Assembly (NCBI GenBank): GCA_016285075.1
Contig: JAEEQB010000011.1
Coordinates: forward strand, 1-64,000
Direction: 5' to 3'
Length of the DNA: 64,000 bases
Source: Prevotella sp.
Lineage (GTDB): Bacteria; Bacteroidota; Bacteroidia; Bacteroidales; Bacteroidaceae
The position numbers were made by a program, and so were the translations under genes. The notes under the pieces were generated by a model, which searched no databases, had not been told where the DNA came from, and saw only the letters and a list, made by a program, of their open reading frames with translations. This document shows, piece by piece, positions 7,499-16,800 of this stretch (positions are counted from its first letter, which is position 1; each line of letters begins with the position of its first letter).

Positions 7499-8605
7499 CT
7501 ACGATTCGCTGTAATTGTGGTCTATGACGATGGTCACATCTTCGCCAGGGACAATTGCTTTCAGTTCACTTGTGAGCTGAGCGGTCAGGGCAGCGTCATC
7601 GTGCACGGAGATATCTGGAACCACATCGACTGACACCCTGTGCTCCTGCTCAAAGTAATAGAATCCGTGTACCTGCAGAATCTCCTTGTGCCTGGCTAAT
7701 GCCTGCATCACCTTGCTCTGTAGCTCGGCACGACGGTTGTCGCCTGTGGCAACGGCATACACACCCACTGTCATGATGATGCCGTGACGTTCGTGCATCT
7801 GTTCAGAGATGCGCCGCGTAAGGCCGTGTATCTCGTGTGCATTCATTGTGTCATAGACATTGATGTGCAGGGAGCCGATCATCACGTTGGGCCCATAGTT
7901 GTGCAGTATGATGTCGAACACTCCGTGAACGCCCTCGAAGGCCAGTACCTCCTGACGGATATCATGCACCAACTCCTGTGACACCTTCGCCCCCAGCAGT
8001 TCGTTGACGGGCGATGACAGCATCTCGAAACCAGCCTTGATAATAACCACAGAGATCAGCGTTCCCAAGATACCATCAAGCGATACATTCCACAACAGCA
8101 TGACACCTGCCGACACCAGTGTGGCCAGTGTAATCACAGCATCGAAGAGTGCATCTGAGCCTGAGGCGACCAGTGCATCACTGTTCAACTGCTTACCCTG
8201 CCGTTTCACATACTGTCCCAGCACCAGTTTCACCACAATAGCCACCACGATGACCACCAGCGTCACTGTGGTATAGTCTGGCTCTGTGGGATCGAAGATC
8301 TTCTTTACCGACTCTATCAGCGAGGTGACGCCCGCCGAGAGCACTATCACGGCTATGATGATGGCACTGAAATACTCTACCCGTCCGTATCCGAAAGGAT
8401 GCTCGCGGTCCGCAGGACGCTCAGAGAGCTTGGTGCCAACAATGGTGATGACACTTGACAGTGCATCGCTCAGGTTGTTTACAGCATCCATCACGATGGC
8501 CACACTGCCAGCCAACACGCCCACCACTGCCTTGAATGCTGCCAGCAGCACGTTAGCCACTATGCCGATGATGCTGGTGCGGATAATCTTTTGTGAACGG
8601 TTCAT
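7499..8605 (-). CDS. Cation diffusion facilitator (CDF) metal exporter
   Basis: 368 residues. Helix II carries AIVMDAVNNLSDALSS and helix V SGSDALFDAVITLATL, the paired Asp sites of the CDF family; helix I-III and the EHPFGYGRVEYFSA signature are intact. The C-terminal domain (about 285-368) is the cytosolic ferredoxin-like fold. The family exports Zn2+, Fe2+, Mn2+ or Co2+ by proton antiport. ATG 8605 overlaps the TGA of the upstream gene by one base, which indicates translational coupling; GTG 8608 is a weaker choice. It is the last gene of the gpx operon. Confidence 0.9.
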   Translation of the reverse strand: MNRSQKIIRTSIIGIVANVLLAAFKAVVGVLAGSVAIVMDAVNNLSDALSSVITIVGTKLSERPADREHPFGYGRVEYFSAIIIAVIVLSAGVTSLIESVKKIFDPTEPDYTTVTLVVIVVAIVVKLVLGQYVKRQGKQLNSDALVASGSDALFDAVITLATLVSAGVMLLWNVSLDGILGTLISVVIIKAGFEMLSSPVNELLGAKVSQELVHDIRQEVLAFEGVHGVFDIILHNYGPNVMIGSLHINVYDTMNAHEIHGLTRRISEQMHERHGIIMTVGVYAVATGDNRRAELQSKVMQALARHKEILQVHGFYYFEQEHRVSVDVVPDISVHDDAALTAQLTSELKAIVPGEDVTIVIDHNYSES

Positions 8606-8793
8606 CACTGGTACTTCGTAAATTGATACTTTGCCCTCAGTTCTGCCTTCTTTTCGTCATCAAGGCTGTTGAAATAGCCCTTCCATCCCGGACAGAAATT
8701 GATGTGCCACCGCCAGAAGCGACCCATCAGCGATTTGGGATTTTTGTCATAGTTTGCCCTCAGTTTGCAATTCTCACATTGATACTGTGCCAT
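8605..8793 (-). CDS. Small CxxC protein of unknown function
   Basis: 62 residues, MAQYQCENCKLRANYDKNPK followed by SLMGRFWRWHINFCPGWKGY and a Lys/Glu-rich end. CENC and HINFC could form a small zinc site. Similar short proteins occur in other Bacteroidetes, but I know no assigned role. The stop codon overlaps the CDF start, and the OhrR-like gene ends 2 bases upstream, so it is firmly inside the operon. Confidence 0.72.
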   Translation of the reverse strand: MAQYQCENCKLRANYDKNPKSLMGRFWRWHINFCPGWKGYFNSLDDEKKAELRAKYQFTKYQ

Positions 8794-8795
8794 CT

Positions 8796-9245
8796 TTATT
8801 TCTCCTTATTCTTTAGTGTAACAATAATCGAGTCTAATTCACTTGCCAGATGCTCATAGTCATCCGTCTGCAGCGGACATGCTTTCAGCGCTTCTCCCAT
8901 ACCGGCAGGAATGGCATTGTAGGCCTCCACCTCCAACATCCTACCCTTCTGCGTCAGACTGACTATCTGCTGACGCTTGTCCTCCTTGCCGCGCTGACGG
9001 ACCACGATGCCCTGTTTCTCCATGCGCTGAAGCAGAGGCGTAACGGTATTCGTCTCTAACAAGAGGCGGTGGGCAATGTCGTTCACCGGCTGGCAGTCCT
9101 TCTCCCACAGCACCATCAGCACCAGGTACTGCGGATAAGTAATGCCCAGTGTGTTCAGCATCGGCATATAGGCCTGCGTGATCAGTCTTGCCGCCGTATA
9201 CAGGCGGAAGCAGATCTGATTGTCAAGTTGTAATTCTGCGTGCAT
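8796..9245 (-). CDS. MarR-family regulator, OhrR-like peroxide sensor
   Basis: 149 residues from ATG 9245. LDNQICFRLYTAARLITQAY matches the OhrR N-terminus, where the single reactive Cys senses organic hydroperoxides. The winged helix follows: VNDIAHRLLLETNTVTPLLQRMEKQG with wing RGKEDKRQQIVSL. A second ATG at 9266 would add seven residues; GGAAAAAGAG before 9245 fits a ribosome site. It follows glutathione peroxidase in the same direction, and matching palindromes lie at the operon promoter, so autoregulation of a peroxide-defence operon is likely. Confidence 0.87.
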   Translation of the reverse strand: MHAELQLDNQICFRLYTAARLITQAYMPMLNTLGITYPQYLVLMVLWEKDCQPVNDIAHRLLLETNTVTPLLQRMEKQGIVVRQRGKEDKRQQIVSLTQKGRMLEVEAYNAIPAGMGEALKACPLQTDDYEHLASELDSIIVTLKNKEK

Positions 9246-9329
9246 AATTCTCTTTTTCCCGCTCAACGCTTGCTACGGTTTCTTGCGCTACGTAGGTCCT
9301 CAGGCGCTTCGCGGAAGTCTTGCAATGTA

Positions 9330-9875
9330 TCAGCCAAGCATCTCCTCCACATCCTTCTCAAAGTCCTTCGGCTCAGTAGTGGGGGCGTAACGCCTGATGG
9401 TCTCACCATCCTTCGAAATAAGGAACTTAGTGAAGTTCCATTTGATGTCGCTATCCTTCTCCACACTCGTGCTGATGGTCTTGAAGAGCGCCTTCGCTGC
9501 CTTTGCCTTCAACCCATGATACTCTTCTTCAGGGGCATGAGCCTTCAGATATTCGAATATCGGTTCAGCGGCAGCACCGTTCACATCCGTCTTCTTCATG
9601 ATCTGGAATGTCACACCGTAGTTCAGCTGGCAGAACTCTTCTATCTGGCTATCCGAACCCGGATCCTGCTCCTTGAACTGGTTGCAGGGGAAACCGATAA
9701 TAACAAGCCCCTTGTCCTTGTACTTCTGGTTCAGCTCCTCCAACCCGGCAAACTGGGGCGTAAAGCCACACTTGCTGGCTGTATTCACTATCAGCAAAAC
9801 CTTTCCCTGAAACTCCGAAAAATCAATCTCCTTACCTTTGCTCGTCAGAGCCTTGAAATCATAAATCTTTTTCAT
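9330..9875 (-). CDS. gpx: Glutathione peroxidase-family thiol peroxidase
   Basis: 181 residues. The peroxidatic Cys is in NTASKCGFTPQ (Cys36), the catalytic Gln in GFPCNQF (Gln66) and the Trp/Asn pair in KWNFTKFL. It reduces hydrogen peroxide or lipid peroxides; bacterial members usually use thioredoxin rather than glutathione. There is no signal peptide, so it is cytosolic. It is the first gene of the operon with the OhrR-like regulator. Confidence 0.92.
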   Translation of the reverse strand: MKKIYDFKALTSKGKEIDFSEFQGKVLLIVNTASKCGFTPQFAGLEELNQKYKDKGLVIIGFPCNQFKEQDPGSDSQIEEFCQLNYGVTFQIMKKTDVNGAAAEPIFEYLKAHAPEEEYHGLKAKAAKALFKTISTSVEKDSDIKWNFTKFLISKDGETIRRYAPTTEPKDFEKDVEEMLG

Positions 9876-9889
9876 ACCTTATTCTATTT

Positions 9890-9945
9890 ATAAATTGTTC
9901 TTTCTATTTAGTAATTGTTCTTTTCAAATAAATTGTTCTTTCTAT
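9890..9945. repeat. AATTGTTCTT direct repeats in the gpx leader
   Basis: AATTGTTCTT occurs three times in about 55 bases, twice extended to AATTGTTCTTTCTAT. The array lies between the -7 box and the gpx start. On the transcript it reads as repeated AAGAACAATT, an A-rich leader. Confidence 0.6.
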
Positions 9946-10068
9946 CGTTTGCGATGTCTATGATGCATGAGCATCTCTTGAACGCGGTGCAAAGGTAACA
10001 AGAATAATTTATATCGCAAGCGATTTATTTAAAACTTTAAGAATGATTAACGATATATCGCCTGCGAC
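9944..10068. promoter_or_regulatory. Three TCGCnnGCGA palindromes around the gpx promoter (candidate OhrR operator)
   Basis: ATCGTTTGCGAT (9944-9955), ATCGCAAGCGAT (10013-10024) and ATCGCCTGCGAC (10057-10068) share the ATCG/CGAT arms. The middle copy covers the -33 box, where a repressor would block RNA polymerase. Assignment to the OhrR-like protein is an inference from position and pathway. Confidence 0.5.
9990..10020 (-). promoter_or_regulatory. Promoter of the gpx-ohrR-CDF operon
   Basis: On the minus strand CTTG (10017-10020), 19 bases, then TACCTTTG (9990-9997). The -33 element is inside the palindrome at 10013-10024. The leader to the gpx ATG is about 110 bases. Confidence 0.75.
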
Positions 10069-10236
10069 ACATTCCTCAAAGGCTGGTCGTGCCCACGAAT
10101 CCGTATTTTCCGCCTCACGAAGATTACTTTTCACCGCCAACGGGCATAGTGGAGGATAGGACAAGCATGCCCGCACGTATGGAGATCGTCCGTGGACGAA
10201 GTTATAAGGCAAGGTAATAAGAGACCGTGTATAATA
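10025..10236. other. Gap with no supported gene
   Basis: Apart from the third palindrome I see nothing firm. A 67-codon minus-strand frame (10009-10212) crosses the promoter and has no family I can defend. The stretch could be a degraded remnant. Confidence 0.4.
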
Positions 10237-10265
10237 AAAGTGCGCCCTGTCGTAGAGCGCACTTT
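10237..10265 (-). terminator. Terminator of the leucine-rich-repeat protein gene
   Basis: AAAGTGCGC (10237-10245) pairs perfectly with GCGCACTTT (10257-10265) around an 11-base loop. On the minus strand the stem is followed by TATTAT. It lies 40 bases beyond the stop at 10305. Confidence 0.75.
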
Positions 10266-10304
10266 CCTATTGTCTCACTAAGTGAGAATATGGTCTTACT
10301 TAGC

Positions 10305-13300
10305 TTATTTTGCTACCATCACTTTCTTGCCCTTCTGGATGTAAAGACCCTTCGTGGGGTTCATCACCTTCTGACCATTCAGGTTGTAGAGCTGGGCGGG
10401 TTCCTTCTGGGTGAGGATGCCATTGACGCTGGCCAAGCCGGCAGCTGCATCTACAGTGAACTCGCTGGTGACGTAGGCATTGTTGCCTGTGAACTTCGGG
10501 AATGCTTCGGAGGCCATCACAGCATGAACCTTCTCGGACTGTTCCTTGATGAAGGCAAACTTGCCGGGCTCGATGGCTGCATAGTCGGTACCTTCAACCA
10601 GCGCTGCGCCCGATGCGGTGACGAAGCTGAACGTGGTCTGCACGGGTGCCTCGAGGATACCAGTGGCAGTGAGCTGCGATGTCAGGTCGAGCACGCCTAA
10701 GGTCTCTGCCACCTGATAGGCAGGCTGCGGAGCGTAGGTGTACTTGCTGTTCGATGTGATGGCTGGTTTCTTAGGCAGGGTGCCGAGGGTGAACTTGTTG
10801 TTCTGAATCTGGATGGTACCCTTGACTGTGAACTCGGGGAAGGTGATGTCTGCCAGCTCGTTGTTGGAAACATAGAGGTTCTTTAATGAAGCGGGCAGGC
10901 CAATGATCTTGGAAATCTTATTGTTCTCTGCAGAAATCTGTGTCAGCTTGGTGTTGTTGGTCACGTCTAGTTCTGTGATCTTACCCTTCTGGTAGGTGTT
11001 TCCACCCAGGATGATGGTCTCCAGATTGACGTTCTTGCTTATGTCAATTGCTGCCAGCTGGGGCTCGTATGCACTCTGTGTGGTGTTGAAGATACTCAGG
11101 CTGGTCAGTGTAGCTACCTTCGACACATCAACCGACTTCACGGGGCTGTTGGTGAATGAGAACTGTGTCAGCTTCTCAAAGGCGGGAAGTGCTACGCTCT
11201 CAGCATTGGCACCGGAGAAGCTCATCTGCACGACGTTCTTCAGCTTGGGTTGGTCAAAGCTGGTAGGCAGGGCATCGCCAGAGACGAGGAAGTACCAGAT
11301 GTCGTTGGTACCATAGACCTTGATAGTACCGTCACCGGCAACAGTTCCTGTAAAGGTGGTAGCAGAACCGGTGGTTCCATCTTCCTTCACGGGTCCTTTG
11401 TTTTCAATGCCAACGGGTTGTGACAGGAGCTCACCATTGCCGAAATCTACGGAATAGGTGTCCTCGCTGTCGTAAGCACCGAAGGTCAGGGTGACCTCTG
11501 TTCCTACAGTTCCCTTCAGGGTCAGTATCGGTGCGGGGGTTCCGCCACCGGCAGCCTCGACCTTGATGGTGTAGATGTGGCATCCGTTGGTGTTATAGAC
11601 AATCACGTCACAATCGTTCTCAATAGTCCAGGTATGGGTCTCCAGCGTCTTCGGTGTGAACGAGTCGCCGATCTTCGTGGAAGCATCCACCAAGCCATCT
11701 TCATCGACACCGGCGTACAGTTCAACACCACGTCCTTCGCTACCCTTGTGCGACTCTACCTCCATAGTGATGGTAGAACCTGCCTTCACGCCAGGAATGG
11801 TGAAGCAAGGAATCTTGTTCTTACCGCCGCCTAGCCACAGATAGGCAGGACCAGCGTAATCGTTCAGAGCCGACGGATAGTTCACGGCAATGGCCAGCGA
11901 ACGTCTCACCGTATACTTGCTGTTCCATAAGAGTCCTTTCAGTTCCTCGATAACCTGACCGTTGGCTGATATAGTACCATCTTCATTGGCAGAAGCCACG
12001 CTCCAGAAGCAGTTGTCCTTGGAGGCCTCGGTGGGATCGGCGTTGTTCTCGGCATCGGCAGCTTTCTCCACATCGCTCCATCCAGCAGTCTTGCTGGCGG
12101 CAGCATCGGCCTTCAGGTTAGCCACTGTGGCATCGCTCCACTTTGTGAAGTCCCATACACGGGCATCAGCAACCGGAGTCTCGCCACCGGCAGCAGTCTT
12201 ACCGTTGAGTGAATAGATATAGGCTTTATTAGAAGCCGTCTCAGGAGTAGTGCCCTTGTAATTAACCAGCTTACCGCAGATGATTACCTCGTCACCGACT
12301 TTGATCTGTTCATTGCCCTCAACCCAGGGTTTGTTCTCCAGGAAGTTGACTGAATAACACTGGAAAGTAAAGTCGTCCTGCCCGTCTGTTGAAATAAAGA
12401 AGGTGGCGGTTCCGTAGTCAGCATTAAAAGTATGCTTGATGGAAGCTATCTTTCCCTTTATAAAATAATCTTCTTTTGACACCTCGTCTTTCCCAAGTGA
12501 ACCAGCGATGACGTTGGCCGAAACAGGGTTCAAGGGGCTTTCAAGGTTACCCATACCTACCTCCGCATCCTTTTCTGTGAGCAGATGCAGGATAGACCTG
12601 ATGGCGATATATGAAGAACCCACGAAGTCTTCCTGCAAGACAATGGTAACGGTTGTCCCCTCAAGGTCAACAGAAGCGTAGCCTTCATCGGCTGCTTCAA
12701 TAGCTGCCTCCTGGTAAACGGCCTGTGCCATTTCTACAGTAGCGAAGGTGGTGATCATAGTGGCCTTGTTGCAGAGGCTGTTCTCAAAGTTGAGTACCAC
12801 CTGGCCAGAGACATCCTTTTCCTTGTAGACACCTGTAAATTCGAACGTCAGCAGATTGTCAGCGCTGGTCAGTTTGGTTGTAGCGAAATCGAAATCATCG
12901 AAGAGACTGTCAGAATCGGAAGGATCGTCAGCACCCTCGCCAGTAGTGACGGTCATCTTCTTGATCTGTGTGTTGCCGGCTATGACAATAGACACATTCT
13001 GTGCATTGCCTGTCCACAAACCGGTCTCCAGTGTACCAGTAGATGCGTAGTTGTCGGCACTCCACTTGCCTGAGTTCAGTTCGAACTCGATTTTGGTAAT
13101 CTCCTCAGCAGAAGCAAACATCAGCATGCCACCATACAGGCGCATCGAGCCGCTCCACATGCGGTTCGGAGTCTTACCTTCACTGGGATTCACAACCAGA
13201 GACACACCATCCTTTGTGATACTCTTGGTTTCGGTGAAGTCGCCTAAGCCGGAATCGCCCGTCGAGAAGCCAGTGAATCCGAACTGACTGTAGGCATCGT

Positions 13301-13394
13301 CGCCGGTAAAGTCAAATACCACACTGCCTGCATAGGTGTTCATACCCAGCAGCATCAGCAGGCTGAATAATGTAAAACGTAGAAATTTAATCAT
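10305..13394 (-). CDS. Large secreted leucine-rich-repeat protein
   Basis: 1029 residues with signal peptide FTLFSLLMLLGMNTYAG. The N-terminal 400 residues look like two beta-sandwich modules; a repeated VWDFTKW/FDFTG theme is seen. At about 690-900 lie leucine-rich units of the form LTQFSFTNSPVKSVDVS and LTQISAENNKISKIIGLP. The end PAQLYNLNGQKVMNPTKG, then GLYIQKGKKVMVAK, is the terminal module common on secreted Bacteroidales proteins. It has no catalytic motif I recognise. Role unknown; surface binding is an inference. It diverges from susC, sharing a 126-base promoter region. Confidence 0.85.
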   Translation of the reverse strand: MIKFLRFTLFSLLMLLGMNTYAGSVVFDFTGDDAYSQFGFTGFSTGDSGLGDFTETKSITKDGVSLVVNPSEGKTPNRMWSGSMRLYGGMLMFASAEEITKIEFELNSGKWSADNYASTGTLETGLWTGNAQNVSIVIAGNTQIKKMTVTTGEGADDPSDSDSLFDDFDFATTKLTSADNLLTFEFTGVYKEKDVSGQVVLNFENSLCNKATMITTFATVEMAQAVYQEAAIEAADEGYASVDLEGTTVTIVLQEDFVGSSYIAIRSILHLLTEKDAEVGMGNLESPLNPVSANVIAGSLGKDEVSKEDYFIKGKIASIKHTFNADYGTATFFISTDGQDDFTFQCYSVNFLENKPWVEGNEQIKVGDEVIICGKLVNYKGTTPETASNKAYIYSLNGKTAAGGETPVADARVWDFTKWSDATVANLKADAAASKTAGWSDVEKAADAENNADPTEASKDNCFWSVASANEDGTISANGQVIEELKGLLWNSKYTVRRSLAIAVNYPSALNDYAGPAYLWLGGGKNKIPCFTIPGVKAGSTITMEVESHKGSEGRGVELYAGVDEDGLVDASTKIGDSFTPKTLETHTWTIENDCDVIVYNTNGCHIYTIKVEAAGGGTPAPILTLKGTVGTEVTLTFGAYDSEDTYSVDFGNGELLSQPVGIENKGPVKEDGTTGSATTFTGTVAGDGTIKVYGTNDIWYFLVSGDALPTSFDQPKLKNVVQMSFSGANAESVALPAFEKLTQFSFTNSPVKSVDVSKVATLTSLSIFNTTQSAYEPQLAAIDISKNVNLETIILGGNTYQKGKITELDVTNNTKLTQISAENNKISKIIGLPASLKNLYVSNNELADITFPEFTVKGTIQIQNNKFTLGTLPKKPAITSNSKYTYAPQPAYQVAETLGVLDLTSQLTATGILEAPVQTTFSFVTASGAALVEGTDYAAIEPGKFAFIKEQSEKVHAVMASEAFPKFTGNNAYVTSEFTVDAAAGLASVNGILTQKEPAQLYNLNGQKVMNPTKGLYIQKGKKVMVAK

Positions 13395-13434
13395 ACAAAA
13401 AGGGATTTAAGTTATTAATAATCGTATTCGGCGA

Positions 13435-13442
13435 CAAAGATA
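13435..13442 (-). promoter_or_regulatory. -7 box of the leucine-rich-repeat gene
   Basis: TATCTTTG on the minus strand, 41 bases before the start codon. It lies back to back with the susC promoter at 13487-13494. Confidence 0.65.
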
Positions 13443-13486
13443 CAAAAAAATATTTCATTCTTCACACGATTCTTATTTTTTTTTCG

Positions 13487-13494
13487 TATTTTTG
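13487..13494 (+). promoter_or_regulatory. -7 box of the susC-like gene
   Basis: TATTTTTG followed by GCATCC, 27 bases before ATG 13521. The -33 region is only A/T-rich. Confidence 0.6.
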
Positions 13495-13520
13495 CATCCA
13501 AATTGAAGAAATACTATCGT

Positions 13521-16500
13521 ATGAGAACCTATTTACTATTAATTCTGCTGTCAGTGCTTTCAGTTGCGAGTGCCTTTGCACAGGAGCGTCAGATCAGTGG
13601 TACAGTGACCGATTCGAGCGGTGAACCGCTGTTTGGCGTGACGGTGAGTGTGAAGAACGGCAAGCACCGTACGGTGACAGACATCAACGGTAAGTACACA
13701 CTACAGGTAGACAATGACGGGGCGGTGCTGGTGTTCCGATATATGGGCATGGAGCCCTATCAAGCTTCGGCAAAGAACCAGTCCACCGTCAATGTGAAGA
13801 TGAAGGAGCAGACGACACAACTGGCCGAGACGGTGGTGGTGAGTACAGGTTATCAGCGGCTGTCGCGTGAAAGAAGCACCGCTGCCTTCGGTTTCGTAGA
13901 CTCCACTAAGCTGAACCGGGTGATGCACAAGGATCTTCTCTCGTCCTTAGAGGGGCAGGTGGCTGGACTGCGCATGGACATCAATCCTAATACGGGTGAG
14001 AGCAATCCCATCCTGCGAGGCGTGGGCACGTTCTCGAACAGCGTGGGTACGAAGCCCCTGATTGTGGTGGACGAAATGGCCACGAACCTGGAACTGTCGG
14101 AAATCAACCCCTACGACGTGGAGTCGGTGACGGTGCTGAAGGATGCTGCCGCTGCCAGCATCTATGGTGCGTTGGCTGCCAACGGTGTGATTGTCATTTC
14201 CACCAAGCAGGGTAAGACCGACAAGACCACAGTGAACGTGAATGCTGACTGGTATATCTCAACGAAACCAGATTTCAATGCAATGCACTATGCCTCGACC
14301 AGCGACATCATTGACTACGAGACAAAGGTGTATGAGGCACGGGTGAAGAACAGCGGTGACTACAAGACACTGTTCTCCTCGTATGCCAACAATTACTATT
14401 CCCCACTCTACCAGCTCTACCGCGACCAAGCTGACGGGCTGATCTCGCAGGGCGATGTGGACAAGACCTTGCAGCAGTGGCGACAGAACGACTATTATTC
14501 ACAATACCGGGACTTGGCCTGGCGAACGGCTGTGACCCAGCGCTACAATGTGTCGCTATCGCAGAAGTCACAGTTGTCGAACCATTTCGCATCGTTCAAC
14601 TATGAGCACGGCAAGAACCGCGTGAAGAACGACCAGAACGACGTATTCTCCATCTACTTGAAGTCGAACTTCACAATAGCCAAGTGGCTCAACATGAAGT
14701 TGGGCATTGATACGCGTTTCTCCAACAGTCAGTCTCCCAACGGCTCGTACACGAGCTACACCCTGCAGGAACGTTATGCCAGCATTCAGGATGCACAGGG
14801 GAACCTGGTGTATTCGCCCTATGTGAGTGTTTCGGGCTTTGGTGGCAGCGCTGTCAACCTGTCCCGCATACGCGAAGTTGAGGAAGAGGCGGGCGATGTG
14901 CTGATGCCTTTCTCGTTCAATGTGCTGGAGTCGCTGGGAGAAGGTCTGACGAAAAACCGCAATGTGAGACTGAGACCCTTCGTGAACCTTGAGGCGAAAT
15001 TCTTGAAATGGTTCCGATATAACGTGATGTTCCAATATGAATGGGCGCAGACACGCAACGAGGCCTATGACGCTCCCGACACCTATCAGATGCGTATGAC
15101 CCACAACGCTTTTGTGGATCAGGAGGGAAACAGCCTGCTGCCCTCCGGGGGCCGCTACAAGCAGCAGACGAACAATTCTCGCCGCTATACCTTCCGCAAC
15201 CAGCTGAATTTCGACAAGAGCTTTATGCAGAGCCGTCACAACGTGAACGCCATCATGGGCTTTGAACTGAGGGAGAATCGTTCTCCAAGGCTCATTGACC
15301 AGGTGATGTACGGCTACAATGAGACAGCACTGACCTCGGTACGTATGGACTGGCTCAGCCTGGCCACCGACGGGTGGCAGTCGTTGGTCTACGACGGCAC
15401 ACAACGCTTTGCTGGCGGACCTGCTGCCAGCCAGAGCGAGACCTTCCACCGGTATGCCTCGTTCTATGCCAACGTTGGCTACAACTACCTGTACCGCTAT
15501 AATCTGACAGGAAGCATCCGTTGGGACGAAGCTGACCTCTTCGGACTGGACACCAAGAACCAGCACCACCCTCTTTGGTCAATAGGCGGTGGCTGGAACA
15601 TGAGCGAGGAACAGTGGATGAAAGGGGTGTCGTGGCTCGACTTCCTGAAATTTCGTATTACATATGGCGTGAACGGAAATGTGGATCAGAGTTCCACAAC
15701 TTATTTCGTGGCACGTTACCGCACCCTCAGCCTCGACCCGACAAACACGCAATACCTGAACTATTCGGACGACAATCTGCCCAACCCGAAACTGCGCTGG
15801 GAGAAGACCACTACATTTAACGTAGGCTTTGACTACCGGCTGCTGAACAATCTGCTGAGCGGTTCGCTGGAGTTCTACAACCGTGTGGGCGATGACCTGT
15901 TGGTGACAAAGTATCTGGATTCCACACTGGGAGCCACCTCGCGCGTAATAAATAATGGTAAGATGCGCAACCAAGGAGTGGAACTGTCGTTGACAGCGAA
16001 TGTGCTGCGTACCAGGAACTGGGGTTTCACGGCCACTCTGAACTACGCGTACAACAAGAACAAGATGCTGCGCGTAGAGCACAATCCTGCCGACGGTGCC
16101 TCCAATTTCATCTCAGCACCAGAGAACTACCGCATACAGGGAACGAGCTACAATACGGTCTGGGCATACAAACTGAGCCGCGTGGTAAACGGCTACCCTG
16201 TGATTCTCGATGAAAACGGCAACGAGATGGCTGTGTTTGATGCTGAAGGCAACCCCACAGAGGTCACTACCTCCTCGGCCCTGAAAGGGGTGGCAGCACT
16301 GAAGAACATGGGGTCGTTTGTTCCCATACATACTGGCTCACTGGCGCTAAACCTGCGATGGAAAGAGCTGGAGCTGAACACTCTGTTCATCTTCTCGGGT
16401 GGCAACAAGCTGAGGCTCGACGTCACTGACATGAACTCATACCAGATGACATCCGACCATGTGAACGACCATACAGTGAAGCATTTCTATGAGATGCCTA

Positions 16501-16796
16501 CCAACGTCCAGCAGTATGCATCAACCTTCTCGGAATGGTGGCGCTATGCCGATACACAGGTAAAGTCGGCTGACTATGTGAAGATGCGCTCCGTCAACCT
16601 GACCTACCATCTGCCGGAGACCATTACCCAGAAGCTACACATCGGTCATACACGGCTGACATTACAGATGAACAACCTCTTCTACTGGTCGGCAGCCGGA
16701 AATGACATCGATCCTGAATCCTATTCACTCAAATCGGGTGGACGCACCCTGCTGCAGCCAAAGACCATCAGTATCGGGCTATCAACGACATTGTAA
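13521..16796 (+). CDS. SusC-like TonB-linked outer-membrane protein
   Basis: 1091 residues. Signal peptide (LLLILLSVLSVASAFAQ), carboxypeptidase-D-like domain (ISGTVTDSSGEPLFGVTVSV to about residue 95), TonB box AETVVVSTGYQ, plug with LSSLEGQVAGLRM and VESVTVLKDAAAASIYGALA, then a long barrel. SusC proteins import bound ligand, glycan or peptide, through the outer membrane together with a SusD lid. An upstream TTG at 13503 opens the frame, but ATG 13521 begins the signal peptide. No glycoside hydrolase or sulfatase follows in this window; the neighbours are a secreted protein and a metalloprotease, so a peptide or protein substrate is plausible. Confidence 0.93.
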   Translation: MRTYLLLILLSVLSVASAFAQERQISGTVTDSSGEPLFGVTVSVKNGKHRTVTDINGKYTLQVDNDGAVLVFRYMGMEPYQASAKNQSTVNVKMKEQTTQLAETVVVSTGYQRLSRERSTAAFGFVDSTKLNRVMHKDLLSSLEGQVAGLRMDINPNTGESNPILRGVGTFSNSVGTKPLIVVDEMATNLELSEINPYDVESVTVLKDAAAASIYGALAANGVIVISTKQGKTDKTTVNVNADWYISTKPDFNAMHYASTSDIIDYETKVYEARVKNSGDYKTLFSSYANNYYSPLYQLYRDQADGLISQGDVDKTLQQWRQNDYYSQYRDLAWRTAVTQRYNVSLSQKSQLSNHFASFNYEHGKNRVKNDQNDVFSIYLKSNFTIAKWLNMKLGIDTRFSNSQSPNGSYTSYTLQERYASIQDAQGNLVYSPYVSVSGFGGSAVNLSRIREVEEEAGDVLMPFSFNVLESLGEGLTKNRNVRLRPFVNLEAKFLKWFRYNVMFQYEWAQTRNEAYDAPDTYQMRMTHNAFVDQEGNSLLPSGGRYKQQTNNSRRYTFRNQLNFDKSFMQSRHNVNAIMGFELRENRSPRLIDQVMYGYNETALTSVRMDWLSLATDGWQSLVYDGTQRFAGGPAASQSETFHRYASFYANVGYNYLYRYNLTGSIRWDEADLFGLDTKNQHHPLWSIGGGWNMSEEQWMKGVSWLDFLKFRITYGVNGNVDQSSTTYFVARYRTLSLDPTNTQYLNYSDDNLPNPKLRWEKTTTFNVGFDYRLLNNLLSGSLEFYNRVGDDLLVTKYLDSTLGATSRVINNGKMRNQGVELSLTANVLRTRNWGFTATLNYAYNKNKMLRVEHNPADGASNFISAPENYRIQGTSYNTVWAYKLSRVVNGYPVILDENGNEMAVFDAEGNPTEVTTSSALKGVAALKNMGSFVPIHTGSLALNLRWKELELNTLFIFSGGNKLRLDVTDMNSYQMTSDHVNDHTVKHFYEMPTNVQQYASTFSEWWRYADTQVKSADYVKMRSVNLTYHLPETITQKLHIGHTRLTLQMNNLFYWSAAGNDIDPESYSLKSGGRTLLQPKTISIGLSTTL

Positions 16797-16800
16797 AGAA

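Noticed and set aside
10009..10212. 67-codon frame on the minus strand
   Set aside because: It crosses the gpx promoter and its palindromes, has no defendable family and no ribosome site or promoter of its own.
3495..15580. Long open frames opposite the TonB receptor, leucine-rich-repeat and susC genes
   Set aside because: They are antisense shadows of G/C-rich coding regions; the translated text has no family features and the sense genes are certain.
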